DNA of 39,344 nucleotides from Acetobacteraceae bacterium (lineage in GTDB: Bacteria; Pseudomonadota; Alphaproteobacteria; Acetobacterales; Acetobacteraceae), in the NCBI GenBank assembly GCA_019750465.1, contig JAIEOP010000012.1:1-39344 (forward strand), written 5' to 3'. The notes beneath the pieces are model-generated. The model saw nothing but the letters and a program-made list of their open reading frames with translations. It searched no databases and had not been told where the DNA came from. This document shows positions 1-7,590 of this stretch, piece by piece. Positions within the stretch are counted from its first letter, which is position 1; each line of letters opens with the position of its first letter. Both the position numbers and the translations under genes were made by a program.

Positions 1-83
1 GACTTGCCGAGCAAACGCCGATCCCACAGCCATTCCGGCCGTCACGCTGGCAGCGTGTGAGAAATGCGGGCTAGGGCCGTGCC

Positions 84-641
84 ATGGCGGGGGCGGATGG
101 CGAGTGGGAGGGCTGGATGGCGGCGGCGCAGGCCGGCGACGCCCGCGCCTATGACCGCCTGCTGCGTGCCTGCCTGCCTTTCCTGCGGGCGGTGGTGCGG
201 CGGCGCATCCTCGACCCGAGCGAGGCCGAGGACGCGGTGCAGGACGCGCTGCTGACCATCCACCAGCTGCGCGCGGCCTATGAGCCAGCGCGGCCGATCC
301 GCCCCTGGCTGGCCGCGATCGCCGAGCGCCGGGCGATCGACCGGCTGCGCCGCCACGGTCGCCGCCAGGGCCGGGAGACACCAATTGAGACATTCGGCGA
401 AACCTTGGCCGCCCCTGCGGCGAATACGGCGGAGCAGCGCCTGGAAGCGGCGCGGCTGCGCGAGGCGGTGGCGGAGCTGCCGCCGGCCCAGCGCACCGCG
501 CTCGTGCTGGCGAAGCTGGAGGACCTCTCCCTGGCCGAGGCCAGCGCGCGGTCCGGGATGTCGGTGGGCGCCCTGAAGGTGGCGACGCACCGGGCGGTGA
601 AGACGCTGCGCAAGCGGCTGGGCGGCGGCGCGGGAGACTAG
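84..641 (+). CDS. ECF-type RNA polymerase sigma factor
   Basis: A 185-residue sigma-70 family protein of the short extracytoplasmic-function class. Region 2 lies at about residues 25-80, with the 2.2-like stretch DAVQDALLTIHQ. Region 4 lies at about 125-175 and includes ELPPAQRTALVLAKLEDLSL followed by a helix-turn-helix. Regions 1 and 3 are absent, as expected for ECF factors. The ATG at 84 gives a normal family length; no strong ribosome-binding site or consensus promoter is seen in the 83 bases before it. The next gene starts 9 bases after the stop and encodes an NrsF-like membrane protein, so the pair forms a sigma/anti-sigma module that probably responds to an envelope or metal/redox signal. 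The target promoters cannot be read from this window. Confidence 0.93.
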   Translation: MAGADGEWEGWMAAAQAGDARAYDRLLRACLPFLRAVVRRRILDPSEAEDAVQDALLTIHQLRAAYEPARPIRPWLAAIAERRAIDRLRRHGRRQGRETPIETFGETLAAPAANTAEQRLEAARLREAVAELPPAQRTALVLAKLEDLSLAEASARSGMSVGALKVATHRAVKTLRKRLGGGAGD

Positions 642-650
642 GGACGGGAT

Positions 651-1310
651 GTGGTGCAGACCGAGGATCTGATCGGCGACCTGGCCGCGGGGCTGCGCCC
701 GGTGCGGCGCATGCCCGGCCCCGGCGTGCAGGCGGCGCTGTGGCTGGCCGGCGCGGCGGCGGCGATCGGCGTCGCGGTGCTGCTGCATGGCCTGCGCCAG
801 GACCTGGTGGCGCGGCTGATGCTGCCGCAGGAGGGCGCGCAATGGCTGGCCGCGCTGGCCACCGGCATCGCTGCCGCCTTCGCGGCCGCCATGCTGGCGC
901 GGCCGGACCGCTCGCCCCGCTGGGCGCTGCTGCCGCTGCCCTTCGCCCTGGCCTGGGCGGCCATGCTGGGCCTGGGCTGCCTCGAGGACATGGTGCGCCT
1001 CGGCGACCGCGCCCTGCAGCCGCGGCTCAGCATGGGCTGCATCCGCTTCATTCTCGGGCTCGGCATCCCGCTGGGGGCGGGGCTGCTGCTGCTGCTGCGC
1101 CATGCCGGCCCCGTGCGGCCGACGCCGGTGCTGCTGCTGGCGGGGCTGGCCTCGGCGGCGCTGTCCTCGGCGGGGCTGACCCTGTTCCACCACCTGGATG
1201 CGGCGCTGGAGGTGCTGGTCTCGCACGGGCTGGCGATCGCGCTGGTGGCGGTGCTCGGGCGGGCATTGGGGCGGCCGCTGCTGATGCGGGCACCGGTGGC
1301 GGCCGGCTGA
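651..1310 (+). CDS. NrsF-like (DUF1109) membrane anti-sigma factor
   Basis: A 219-residue protein with about six hydrophobic membrane segments spread from residue 27 to 205. This is the size and topology of the NrsF/DUF1109 family, which holds a cognate ECF sigma factor at the inner membrane. The start is GTG, preceded by the purine-rich stretch gggacggg that overlaps the end of the sigma gene. In characterised NrsF proteins conserved cysteines sense metal or redox stress. Here cysteines are seen at C110 and C130; a further cysteine I expect near residue 180 (from memory of the family) is not visible, which may alter sensing. Co-transcription with the sigma gene is almost certain from the 9-base gap. 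The family call rests on topology plus position beside the sigma gene. Confidence 0.85.
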   Translation: MVQTEDLIGDLAAGLRPVRRMPGPGVQAALWLAGAAAAIGVAVLLHGLRQDLVARLMLPQEGAQWLAALATGIAAAFAAAMLARPDRSPRWALLPLPFALAWAAMLGLGCLEDMVRLGDRALQPRLSMGCIRFILGLGIPLGAGLLLLLRHAGPVRPTPVLLLAGLASAALSSAGLTLFHHLDAALEVLVSHGLAIALVAVLGRALGRPLLMRAPVAAG

Positions 1311-1347
1311 TCCCGGCGCAACCCGCGAGAGGCGCGCCGCGTCGTCC

Positions 1348-2073
1348 ATGGTCATGATCGCCGGCATGATCGAGGACACCGTTGCCGCGCTCGACTGGGC
1401 GCGCATCGAGGCCGAGCTGGAGGGCCATGGCGCGGCCGCCACCGGCGTGCCGCTGCTGCCGTCGGCGGAGTGCGCCGCCCTGGCCGCGCTCTACGCGGCG
1501 GAGAACGGGTTCCGCAGCCGCATCATCATGGCCCGGCACGGCTTCGGCCGCGGCGAGTACAGATACTTCGCCGAGCCCCTGCCGCCCCCTGTCGCGGCGC
1601 TGCGGGCGGCGCTCTACCCGCGCCTGGCGCCGCTGGCGAACCGCTGGGCGCAGGCGCTGGGCGAAGCGCGGCGCTACCCTGCCGACCTCGCGGCCTTCCG
1701 TGCCGAGTGCCACGAAGCCGGCCAGGCCCGGCCGACGCCGCTGCTGCTGCGCTACGGTGCCGGCGACTACAATTGCCTGCACCAGGACATCTACGGCCCG
1801 GTCGCCTTCCCCCTGCAGGTCGCGGTGCTGCTGTCCGCCCCGGGGCGCGACTTCACCGGCGGCGAATTCGTGCTGACCGAGCAGCGGCCGCGCATGCAGT
1901 CCCGCGCCGAGGTGGTGCCGCTGGCGCAGGGCGAGGCGGTGGTCTTCGCCACCCGGCATCGGCCCGTGCAGGGCTCGCGCGGCACCTACCGCGTGGCGCT
2001 GCGCCACGGCGTCAGCCGGCTCCGCGGCGGGGAGCGGTTCACGCTGGGGGTGATCTTCCACGACGCGGCGTAG
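1348..2073 (+). CDS. 2OG-Fe(II) oxygenase of the PF09859 type
   Basis: A 241-residue Fe(II)/2-oxoglutarate-dependent oxygenase. The metal triad is visible as H145 and D147 in NCLHQDIYGP and H204 in ATRHRPVQG. R215 or R219 in TYRVALRHGVS is placed to bind 2-oxoglutarate. The block from about residue 155 to 240, including GGEFVLTEQRPRMQSR, closely resembles the family Pfam names Oxygenase_NA (PF09859), predicted to act on damaged nucleic acid; that substrate is a family annotation, not shown here. ATG codons at 1354 and 1366 are alternative starts, and the one at 1366 may be the true one because the first six residues look dispensable. The gene lies 37 bases after the anti-sigma gene and may be read through from it. 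Confidence 0.85.
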   Translation: MVMIAGMIEDTVAALDWARIEAELEGHGAAATGVPLLPSAECAALAALYAAENGFRSRIIMARHGFGRGEYRYFAEPLPPPVAALRAALYPRLAPLANRWAQALGEARRYPADLAAFRAECHEAGQARPTPLLLRYGAGDYNCLHQDIYGPVAFPLQVAVLLSAPGRDFTGGEFVLTEQRPRMQSRAEVVPLAQGEAVVFATRHRPVQGSRGTYRVALRHGVSRLRGGERFTLGVIFHDAA

Positions 2074-2079
2074 CTGCTA

Positions 2080-2101
2080 CCCTCGCGCAAAGCCGCGAGG
2101 G
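2080..2101 (+). promoter_or_regulatory. hairpin covering the ribosome-binding site of the ThDP enzyme gene
   Basis: The arms ccctcgcg (2080-2087) and cgcgaggg (2094-2101) are perfectly complementary around a 6-base loop. The second arm contains gaggg, the best Shine-Dalgarno match for the ATG at 2108. Folding would therefore hide the ribosome-binding site. It could equally act as a weak terminator for the oxygenase gene that stops at 2073. Function is inferred from sequence alone. Confidence 0.5.
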
Positions 2102-2107
2102 AACGCC

Positions 2108-3874
2108 ATGCCGGTCTTCGATGACGCCAAGCCCGCCGTCGCCGCCGGCGGCAATGCCACCGTCGCGCTGCGCCTGGCCGAGGGGTTCCGCCGCCACGGC
2201 GTGACGCTCACCTTCGGCCAGTCCCTGCCCAGCGCCTTCCACCTCGCCTGCCCGGCCGTCGGCATCGAGCAGAAGCCCTACCGGCAGGAGAATGCCGGCG
2301 GCGCCATGGCCGACGGCTATGCCCGCATTGCCCGCAAGGTCGGCGTCGTCACCGCGCAGAACGGCCCGGCCGCGACCCTGCTGGTGGCGCCGCTGGCCGA
2401 GGCGCTGAAGGCGAGCGTCCCCGTCCTCGCCCTGGTGCAGGAGGTCACGCGCGACAGCGTCGACCGCAACGCCTTCCAGGAGCTGGACCACCTGGCGATG
2501 TTCGCGCCCGTGGCGAAATGGGTGCGCCGCCTGGATCGCGCCGATCGCCTCGATGACTACGTGGACATGGCCTTCACCGCCGCCGCCTCCGGCCGGCCCG
2601 GCCCGGCGGTGCTGCTGGCGCCGGCCGACCTGCTGACCGAGACGGCGGCCGCCCGCGCCGCGCTGCTGCGGCCGCGGGTGATGTCGCTCGGCGACGTGCC
2701 GCTGGACCGGACCGTGGCGGACCCCGTCGCCGTCGATGCGGCGGCGGATGCACTGGCGGCGGCCGAGCATCCGCTGGTCGTGGCGGGCGGCGGCGTGCTG
2801 ATGTCGGGCGCCATGCCGGAGCTGCGCGCCTTGCAGGACGCTGCGCACCTGCCGGTCGCCACCACCGTCATGGGCAAGGGCGCGGCGGACGAGACGCATC
2901 CGCTGACCCTCGGCATCGCCGGCTACGTGATGGGTCAGGGGACGCGCACCCACGCGCTGCGCCCGATGGTGGAGCGCGCCGACGTGGTGCTGCTGGTCGG
3001 CACCCGCACCAACCAGAACGGCACGGACAGCTGGCGGCTGTTCGGGCCGGAGACGCGCTTCATCCACCTCGACACCGATCCGATGGAGATCGGGCGGAAC
3101 TACGAATCGCAGCGCCTGCTCGGCGATGCCAAGCTGACCCTGGGCGCGCTGGCGGCGGCACTGAGAAAGCGCGACCTTGGCCGGCGCGCCGCCGCCCGGC
3201 CGGCGGTGGAGCGCGAGATCGCCGCCTCCGTCGCCGCCTGGCACGCGACCATGCAGGGCCTGCTGGCGCGCGACGCGCCGCTCTGCCGGCCGGAGCGCGT
3301 GATGGCGGAGCTCGATGCGCTGATCGGGCCGGAGGACGTGGTGGTGGCGGATGCCTCCTACGCCTCCATCTGGATCGCGAACTACCTGACCGCGAAGCGG
3401 GCGGGGCAGCGCTTCCTGACGCCGCGCGGCATCGCCGGCCTCGGCTGGGGCCTGCCGATGGCGATCGGCGCGCAGGTGGCGCTGGCGGAGATGGGCAGCG
3501 CGGGGCGCGTGGTGTGCCTCTGCGGCGATGGCGGCTTCGCGCATTCCTGGGCCGAGCTGGAGACGCTGCGGCGGCTGGAGCTGCCGGTGACGGTCATCGT
3601 GCTGAACAACGGCATCCTCGGCTACCAGAAGCACGCCGAGGAGGTGCGCTTCGGCGAGCACACCATCGCGGTGAACTTCGCCGCCGTGGACCACGCCGCC
3701 ATCGCGCGCGCCTGCGGCGTCGCCGGCGTGCGGGTGGAGGGCGGCGCCGCCATCGCCCCGGCGCTGCGCGACGCGCTGGATGCGCGGGCGCCGGTGCTGC
3801 TGGACGTGATCACCGACCCCGACGCGAAGCCGCCGATCTCGGCCTTCGCCGGGCATTACCCGGAGCCGTTCTGA
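2108..3874 (+). CDS. ThDP-dependent acetolactate synthase-like enzyme
   Basis: A 588-residue thiamine-diphosphate enzyme of the acetolactate synthase/benzoylformate decarboxylase superfamily. The N-terminal PYR domain has the cofactor-activating glutamate E61 in YRQENAGGAMADGYAR. The central domain covers roughly residues 200-340. The C-terminal PP domain carries the ThDP/Mg motif starting GDGG at 473 and ending in N500-N501. Length is normal for the family. There is no ilvN-type regulatory subunit, and the neighbours are an alcohol dehydrogenase and SDRs, so a catabolic decarboxylase, lyase or transferase is more likely than branched-chain amino acid biosynthesis. The substrate cannot be decided from sequence. 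It probably begins an operon, since the next gene starts one base after this stop. Confidence 0.88.
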   Translation: MPVFDDAKPAVAAGGNATVALRLAEGFRRHGVTLTFGQSLPSAFHLACPAVGIEQKPYRQENAGGAMADGYARIARKVGVVTAQNGPAATLLVAPLAEALKASVPVLALVQEVTRDSVDRNAFQELDHLAMFAPVAKWVRRLDRADRLDDYVDMAFTAAASGRPGPAVLLAPADLLTETAAARAALLRPRVMSLGDVPLDRTVADPVAVDAAADALAAAEHPLVVAGGGVLMSGAMPELRALQDAAHLPVATTVMGKGAADETHPLTLGIAGYVMGQGTRTHALRPMVERADVVLLVGTRTNQNGTDSWRLFGPETRFIHLDTDPMEIGRNYESQRLLGDAKLTLGALAAALRKRDLGRRAAARPAVEREIAASVAAWHATMQGLLARDAPLCRPERVMAELDALIGPEDVVVADASYASIWIANYLTAKRAGQRFLTPRGIAGLGWGLPMAIGAQVALAEMGSAGRVVCLCGDGGFAHSWAELETLRRLELPVTVIVLNNGILGYQKHAEEVRFGEHTIAVNFAAVDHAAIARACGVAGVRVEGGAAIAPALRDALDARAPVLLDVITDPDAKPPISAFAGHYPEPF

Positions 3875-3875
3875 C

Positions 3876-4907
3876 ATGCTCGCCCTGCGCAAGACGACCC
3901 CGGGCTTCGGCCTCGAATTCCAGGAGGTGCCGGCAGCCCCGCCACCCGGCCCCGGCGAGGTGGTGCTCAAGGTCGAGGCCGCGGGCATCTGCGGCTCCGA
4001 CGTGCACGCCTATGAATGGACCGGCGGCTACGAGTTCATGACCGACCGCATGCCGGTGACCATGGGCCATGAGTTCAGCGGCCGGGTCTGGCGCGTCGGC
4101 ACCGGCACCGGCTTCCGGGGTGGCGAGCGGGTCTGCGTGATTCCCATGGTGGCCTGCGGCGCCTGCGCGAATTGCCGCGCCGGCGATGCGCGCAACTGCC
4201 TCTGCCGCCAGGGCATCGGCCTGACCGTGGATGGCGGCTTCGCCGCCGAGGTGCGCGTGCCCGCCGCCTGCTGCGTGGCGCTGCCCGATGCCGTGGATGC
4301 CGAGCTCGGCGCGCTGGTGGAACCGCTGGGTGTCGGCGCGGAGGCGGTGCTGACCGGCGCGGTGGGGCTCGGCGACACCGTGCTGGTGATGGGGCCCGGC
4401 ACGATCGGCCAGGCCATCGCGCTGTTCGCGCGCCGGGCCGGCGCGGCGCGGGTGATCATCTCCGGCCGCGCCGATGCGCCGCGCTTCGATGTCTGCCGCG
4501 CGCTGGGGTTCGAGGAGCTGATCGACGTGGCCGAGGCGCCGCTGGTCGGGCAGGTGCTGGCGGCGACCGGCGGGCGGCCCGTGGACGTCGTGCTGGAGGC
4601 GACCGGCGTGCCCGCCACGCTGAACGACGGGCTCGGCGTGCTGAAGAAGGGCGGCGCCTGCGTGGTGGTGGGCATCCACGCCGGGGCGGTGACGCTGCCG
4701 CTGACCGATTTCGTGCGCAACCGCCACCAGCTCCGGGCCAGCCACGGCGCGGAGCGGCGCACCTGGGACCGCGTGGTGGCGCACCTCGCCCGCGACCCGG
4801 AGGGCTTCCGGCCGATGATCACGCACCGCATGGCGCTGGACCGCGGGCTGGAAGGATTCGAGCTGGCGCGGCAGCGCGCCGCGAGCAAGGTGATCCTGGC
4901 GCCATGA
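3876..4907 (+). CDS. zinc-dependent medium-chain alcohol dehydrogenase
   Basis: A 343-residue medium-chain dehydrogenase/reductase of the sorbitol/threonine/butanediol dehydrogenase type. Catalytic zinc ligands are C39 (GICGSD), H65 and E66 (GHEFSG), with E149 in LVEPLGVG. Structural zinc cysteines are C94, C97, C100 and C108. The nucleotide-binding loop GPGTIG is at residues 173-178. The ATG follows the preceding stop by one base, and the gene ends in an ATGA overlap with the next SDR, so the three genes should be co-translated. The enzyme likely oxidises a secondary alcohol or polyol, or reduces the ketone made by the ThDP enzyme next door; the exact substrate is unknown. Confidence 0.9.
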   Translation: MLALRKTTPGFGLEFQEVPAAPPPGPGEVVLKVEAAGICGSDVHAYEWTGGYEFMTDRMPVTMGHEFSGRVWRVGTGTGFRGGERVCVIPMVACGACANCRAGDARNCLCRQGIGLTVDGGFAAEVRVPAACCVALPDAVDAELGALVEPLGVGAEAVLTGAVGLGDTVLVMGPGTIGQAIALFARRAGAARVIISGRADAPRFDVCRALGFEELIDVAEAPLVGQVLAATGGRPVDVVLEATGVPATLNDGLGVLKKGGACVVVGIHAGAVTLPLTDFVRNRHQLRASHGAERRTWDRVVAHLARDPEGFRPMITHRMALDRGLEGFELARQRAASKVILAP

Positions 4908-5761
4908 ATGCGAACACCGATCGTGTCGCGCCGGAAGGCGCGCGGGACAGGGTCGCGCCGGAAGGCGCGCGGGACAGGGTCGCGCCGGAAGGCGCGCGGG
5001 ACAGGGTCGCGCCGGAAGGCGCGCGGGACAGGGTCGCGCTGGTCACCGGCGCGGCACGCGGCATCGGCGCCGCCTGCGCGGCGAAGCTGGCGACGCTCGG
5101 CCATCCCGTGGTGCTGGCGGACGTGATCCCGGAGGTGGAGGGCACCGCGGCGGCGCTGCCGAACGCGCGCGCCATCCGCCTCGACGTCGCCGATCCGGCG
5201 GCCGTCGCCGCGCTGCCCCAGGCGTTGGACGACTGGTGGGAGCGGCTCGGCATCGTCGTGAACAATGCCGGCATCTCGCCGAAGGTGGATGGGCGGGCGC
5301 GGCCGATCCGCGAGATGCCGCTGGAGGAGTGGAGCCGCGTCCTCGCGGTGAACCTCACCGGCGCCTTCCTCGTCTCGCAGGCCTGCATCCCGCCGCTGCG
5401 CGCGCGGCGCTGGGGACGCGTGGTGATGATGACCAGCCAGGCGGCGCGCGGCAAAAGCGTGATCGCCGCGGCGCACTACGCCGCCGCCAAGACCGGGCTG
5501 ATGGGCTTCGCGCGCAGCCTGGCGAGCGAACTCGGCCCGGACGGCATCACGGTGAACAGCGTGGCGCCCGGGCGCATCGACACGCCGATGGCGCAGGGCG
5601 CGGCGGCGGGGGTGAACGATGCCTTCCTCGCGCAGATCCCGCTGCGCCGGATCGGCACGCCGGAGGAGGTGGCGGAGGTGGTGGCCTTCCTCGCCTCCGA
5701 CGCCGCCGGCTATCTCAGCGGCGCGACGATCGACGTGGGTGGCGGCAGCTTCATGCCGTAG
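4904..5761 (+). CDS. SDR family oxidoreductase with a repetitive N-terminal extension
   Basis: A 285-residue classical short-chain dehydrogenase. The ATG at 4904 overlaps the stop of the alcohol dehydrogenase gene (ATGA). Residues 7-42 are four exact copies of the nonapeptide RVAPEGARD, encoded by the 27-bp repeat array described separately. The normal SDR fold starts right after it with RVALVTGAARGIG at 43-55. The NNAG motif is present, and the catalytic residues are S178, Y192 and K196 (YAAAK). The protein ends in a GGGSFMP tail. Without the array it would be about 249 residues, the usual SDR size, so the insert is extra and probably disordered. It is likely an NAD(P)-dependent partner in the same pathway as the two genes upstream. 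Confidence 0.9.
   Translation: MNANTDRVAPEGARDRVAPEGARDRVAPEGARDRVAPEGARDRVALVTGAARGIGAACAAKLATLGHPVVLADVIPEVEGTAAALPNARAIRLDVADPAAVAALPQALDDWWERLGIVVNNAGISPKVDGRARPIREMPLEEWSRVLAVNLTGAFLVSQACIPPLRARRWGRVVMMTSQAARGKSVIAAAHYAAAKTGLMGFARSLASELGPDGITVNSVAPGRIDTPMAQGAAAGVNDAFLAQIPLRRIGTPEEVAEVVAFLASDAAGYLSGATIDVGGGSFMP
4925..5032 (+). repeat. four perfect 27-bp tandem repeats inside the SDR gene
   Basis: Units lie at 4925-4951, 4952-4978, 4979-5005 and 5006-5032, all identical, with the first 6 bases of a fifth copy at 5033-5038. Each unit begins gtcgcgccgg and contains the small hairpin gcgcc-ggaa-ggcgc. Since 27 is a multiple of three, gain or loss of copies keeps the reading frame and changes the protein by nine residues. 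Perfect identity at every position suggests recent expansion by slippage or unequal exchange. Confidence 0.97.
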
Positions 5762-5764
5762 CCC

Positions 5765-5794
5765 GTGGGGAAGGGAGCGAACTCGCTTCCCCAC
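5765..5794 (+). terminator. terminator-like hairpin after the first SDR gene
   Basis: Four bases after the SDR stop, gtggggaag (5765-5773) pairs perfectly with cttccccac (5786-5794); the loop can form a further small stem. A pyrimidine-rich stretch containing cctttt follows about 10-15 bases later, not a classical immediate T-run. It may end transcription or reduce read-through into the second SDR gene at 5850. Confidence 0.5.
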
Positions 5795-5849
5795 ACCCCG
5801 ACCCTCCTTTTCTGCCCTTTCACGTGCCGCGGGCAACGGAGTGCCACCG

Positions 5850-6590
5850 ATGAACCAGCTCGATCTCAAGGGCCAGGTCGCCGTCGTCACCGGCGGCGCA
5901 CGCGGCATCGGCCTCGCCGTGGCGGAGCGCGCCACGGCCTCGGGCGCGCGCTGCGCCGTCTGGGACGTCGACCTCGCGGAGGCCGAGGCGGTGGCGAAGC
6001 GCCTCGGCGGCTTCGCCGCGCAGGTGGACGTGACGGATGACGGCGCCGTCGCCGCCGCGCTGGCGGCGACCGAGGCGGCGCTCGGCCCGGTCGGTATCCT
6101 CGTCGCCAATGCCGGCATCACCGGGCCGAACGCGCCGGTGGAGGACTACCCCATCGACGCCTGGCGCCGGGTCATCGAGATCGACCTCACCGGCGTCTTC
6201 CTGTGCTGCCGCGCCGTGGTGCCGGGCATGCGCGCGCGGAACGCCGGCCGCATCGTCAACATTGCCTCCATCGCCGGCAAGGAGGGCAACCCGAACGCCG
6301 CGGCCTACTCGGCGGCGAAGGCAGGGGTGATCGGCTTCACCAAGTCTCTGGGCAAGGAACTCGCCGCCACCGATGTCCGGGTGAACTGCGTGACGCCGGC
6401 GGCGGCGAAGACCGACATCTTCAAGCAGATGACCCAGGCGCAGATCGACTACATGCTCTCCAAGATCCCCGCCGGCCGCTTCGCCGGCGTCGGGGAGATC
6501 GCCGCCCTGGTCTGCTGGCTGGCGAGCCCCGATTGCAGCTTCTCGACGGGCGGCGTGTTCGACGTCTCCGGCGGGCGGGCCACCTACTAA
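5850..6590 (+). CDS. SDR family oxidoreductase (FabG-like)
   Basis: A 246-residue classical SDR. It has TGGARGIG at residues 14-21 for NAD(P) binding, NAG at 87-89, and the catalytic set S140, Y153, K157 (YSAAK). It ends in the usual GGVFDVSGGRATY segment. Length is standard. The acidic residue D39 or D41 after beta-2 (WDVDLAEAEA) favours NAD over NADP. The start at ATG 5850 places the Rossmann strand at the expected distance. It lies 88 bases after the previous SDR, with a hairpin in between, and is the last gene of the plus-strand cluster. Its stop codon abuts the hairpin element at 6590. FabG-like sequence does not imply fatty acid synthesis here; a catabolic dehydrogenase is likelier from the neighbours. 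Confidence 0.92.
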   Translation: MNQLDLKGQVAVVTGGARGIGLAVAERATASGARCAVWDVDLAEAEAVAKRLGGFAAQVDVTDDGAVAAALAATEAALGPVGILVANAGITGPNAPVEDYPIDAWRRVIEIDLTGVFLCCRAVVPGMRARNAGRIVNIASIAGKEGNPNAAAYSAAKAGVIGFTKSLGKELAATDVRVNCVTPAAAKTDIFKQMTQAQIDYMLSKIPAGRFAGVGEIAALVCWLASPDCSFSTGGVFDVSGGRATY

Positions 6591-6748
6591 TACCAACGCG
6601 CGTTGATGTTGACACATCAACGCCCCTCAGACGCCGGGCGCCGCGCATCCGCGCGGCTTGGCTTCGCGCCATTGGGCGCGGGCCGCGTCCGCGGCCTCGG
6701 CGCGCCATCTGGCGCGCCGCATGGGTCAGCCTTTGACCGAGTTGGTAT
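6590..6748. repeat. hairpin-array element with terminal inverted repeats
   Basis: The segment is bounded by ataccaac (6590-6597) and its inverted copy gttggtat (6741-6748). Inside are consecutive stems: gcgttgatgt/acatcaacgc with loop tgac (6600-6623), gccgcgc/gcgcggc (6640-6657), cgcgcc/ggcgcg (6665-6680), ggccgcg/cgcggcc (6681-6696), ggcgcgcc/ggcgcgcc (6699-6718) and ggtca/tgacc (6724-6738). The first 38 bases recur without a mismatch at 39276-39313. It sits between two convergent genes and supplies the last codons of the dsbA-like gene. It looks like a REP- or MITE-like dispersed element that may also act as a two-way terminator; the element class is inference. Confidence 0.75.
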
Positions 6749-7538
6749 AAGCAGCCAGCAGCCCCCGCTCGCGAAGGATGCCGAGCGCCTGGCGCAGCGC
6801 GTTGGCCATGGCTTCCGGCGGCATGGCGCCGGAGAACAGCACATGCCCGGCCAGCGCAAAGGTCGGCACGCCGGAGAGGCCGAGCTGACGGAAGCCGGCA
6901 TCCTCGGCCAGCACCTTTGCCTCGCCGGCATCGCTGGCCAGGTGGTTGGCGACGGCCGGCGCATCCATCCCTGCCGCGCCGGCAATCGTGGCAAGCTCGG
7001 CCGCGTCGCCGATGTCGCGCCCGTCCTGGAAATAGGCCCGGAACAGCGCCTCCACGACGCGGTCCTGCAGCGCCGGCCCGCCCTCCTCGCCGGCCAGCGC
7101 GATCAGGCGGTGCGCGGGCACGGTATTCGGCGTGCGCAGCATCCGGTCGTGCCGGAACTCCAGCCCCGCCGCGGCACCGGCGGCGGCGACCTGCGCGTCG
7201 AGCGCGCGCGACCGCGCCTCGCTGCCGAACTTGGCGGCGCGGTACTCGGCCCGCGCCACGCCCTCGCGCGGCATGTCGGGGTTGAGCTGGAAGGGGCGCC
7301 AATGCACCTCGAAGCGCTCGCCATCCTCGGCGCCCAGGCTGGCCATGGCGGCCTCCATGTTGCGCTTGCCGACCCAGCACCAGGGGCAGATGGCGTCGGA
7401 GACGATGTCGAGCCGCACGGCGGGGCGGGCCGTGGCGCCCGCCGGCAGCAGCATCGGCCCGGTGCTGCTGCCGGGAACCTCGCAGCCGTCCGGTCCGCAG
7501 AGGGCTGCGGTGCCGTCCCCGGTGACGCGGTCTTCCAT
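6726..7538 (-). CDS. DsbA family oxidoreductase (FrnE-like)
   Basis: A 270-residue protein of the FrnE/2-hydroxychromene-2-carboxylate isomerase branch of the DsbA superfamily. The redox motif is C51-P-W-C54 in DAICPWCWVGKRNME, followed by the helical insert and the cis-proline region GVPTFALAG near residue 235. There is no signal peptide, so the protein is cytoplasmic, as FrnE proteins are. The start ATG at 7538 has a ggagcgg ribosome-binding site. Residues 1-40 form an extra leader holding a second cysteine pair, C14 and C19, in LCGPDGCE. The last residues, AYTNSVKG, are encoded inside the hairpin element. It is divergent from pobA. Likely role: thiol-disulfide or glutathione-linked redox chemistry; substrate unknown. 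Confidence 0.88.
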   Translation of the reverse strand: MEDRVTGDGTAALCGPDGCEVPGSSTGPMLLPAGATARPAVRLDIVSDAICPWCWVGKRNMEAAMASLGAEDGERFEVHWRPFQLNPDMPREGVARAEYRAAKFGSEARSRALDAQVAAAGAAAGLEFRHDRMLRTPNTVPAHRLIALAGEEGGPALQDRVVEALFRAYFQDGRDIGDAAELATIAGAAGMDAPAVANHLASDAGEAKVLAEDAGFRQLGLSGVPTFALAGHVLFSGAMPPEAMANALRQALGILRERGLLAAYTNSVKG

Positions 7539-7590
7539 GGCTCCGCTCCTCTGATCCTGCGGCGGTAGAGTCGGGGCGCGGCGGGCCGGA

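Noticed and set aside
43-57. cacgct-ggc-agcgtg dyad upstream of the sigma factor as an operator
   Set aside because: A 6-base GC-rich dyad is expected by chance at this composition, and no recognisable -35/-10 pair accompanies it.
4925-5032. Tandem repeats as a CRISPR array
   Set aside because: There are no spacers: the 27-bp units are directly adjacent, lie in frame within a gene, and no cas genes are present.
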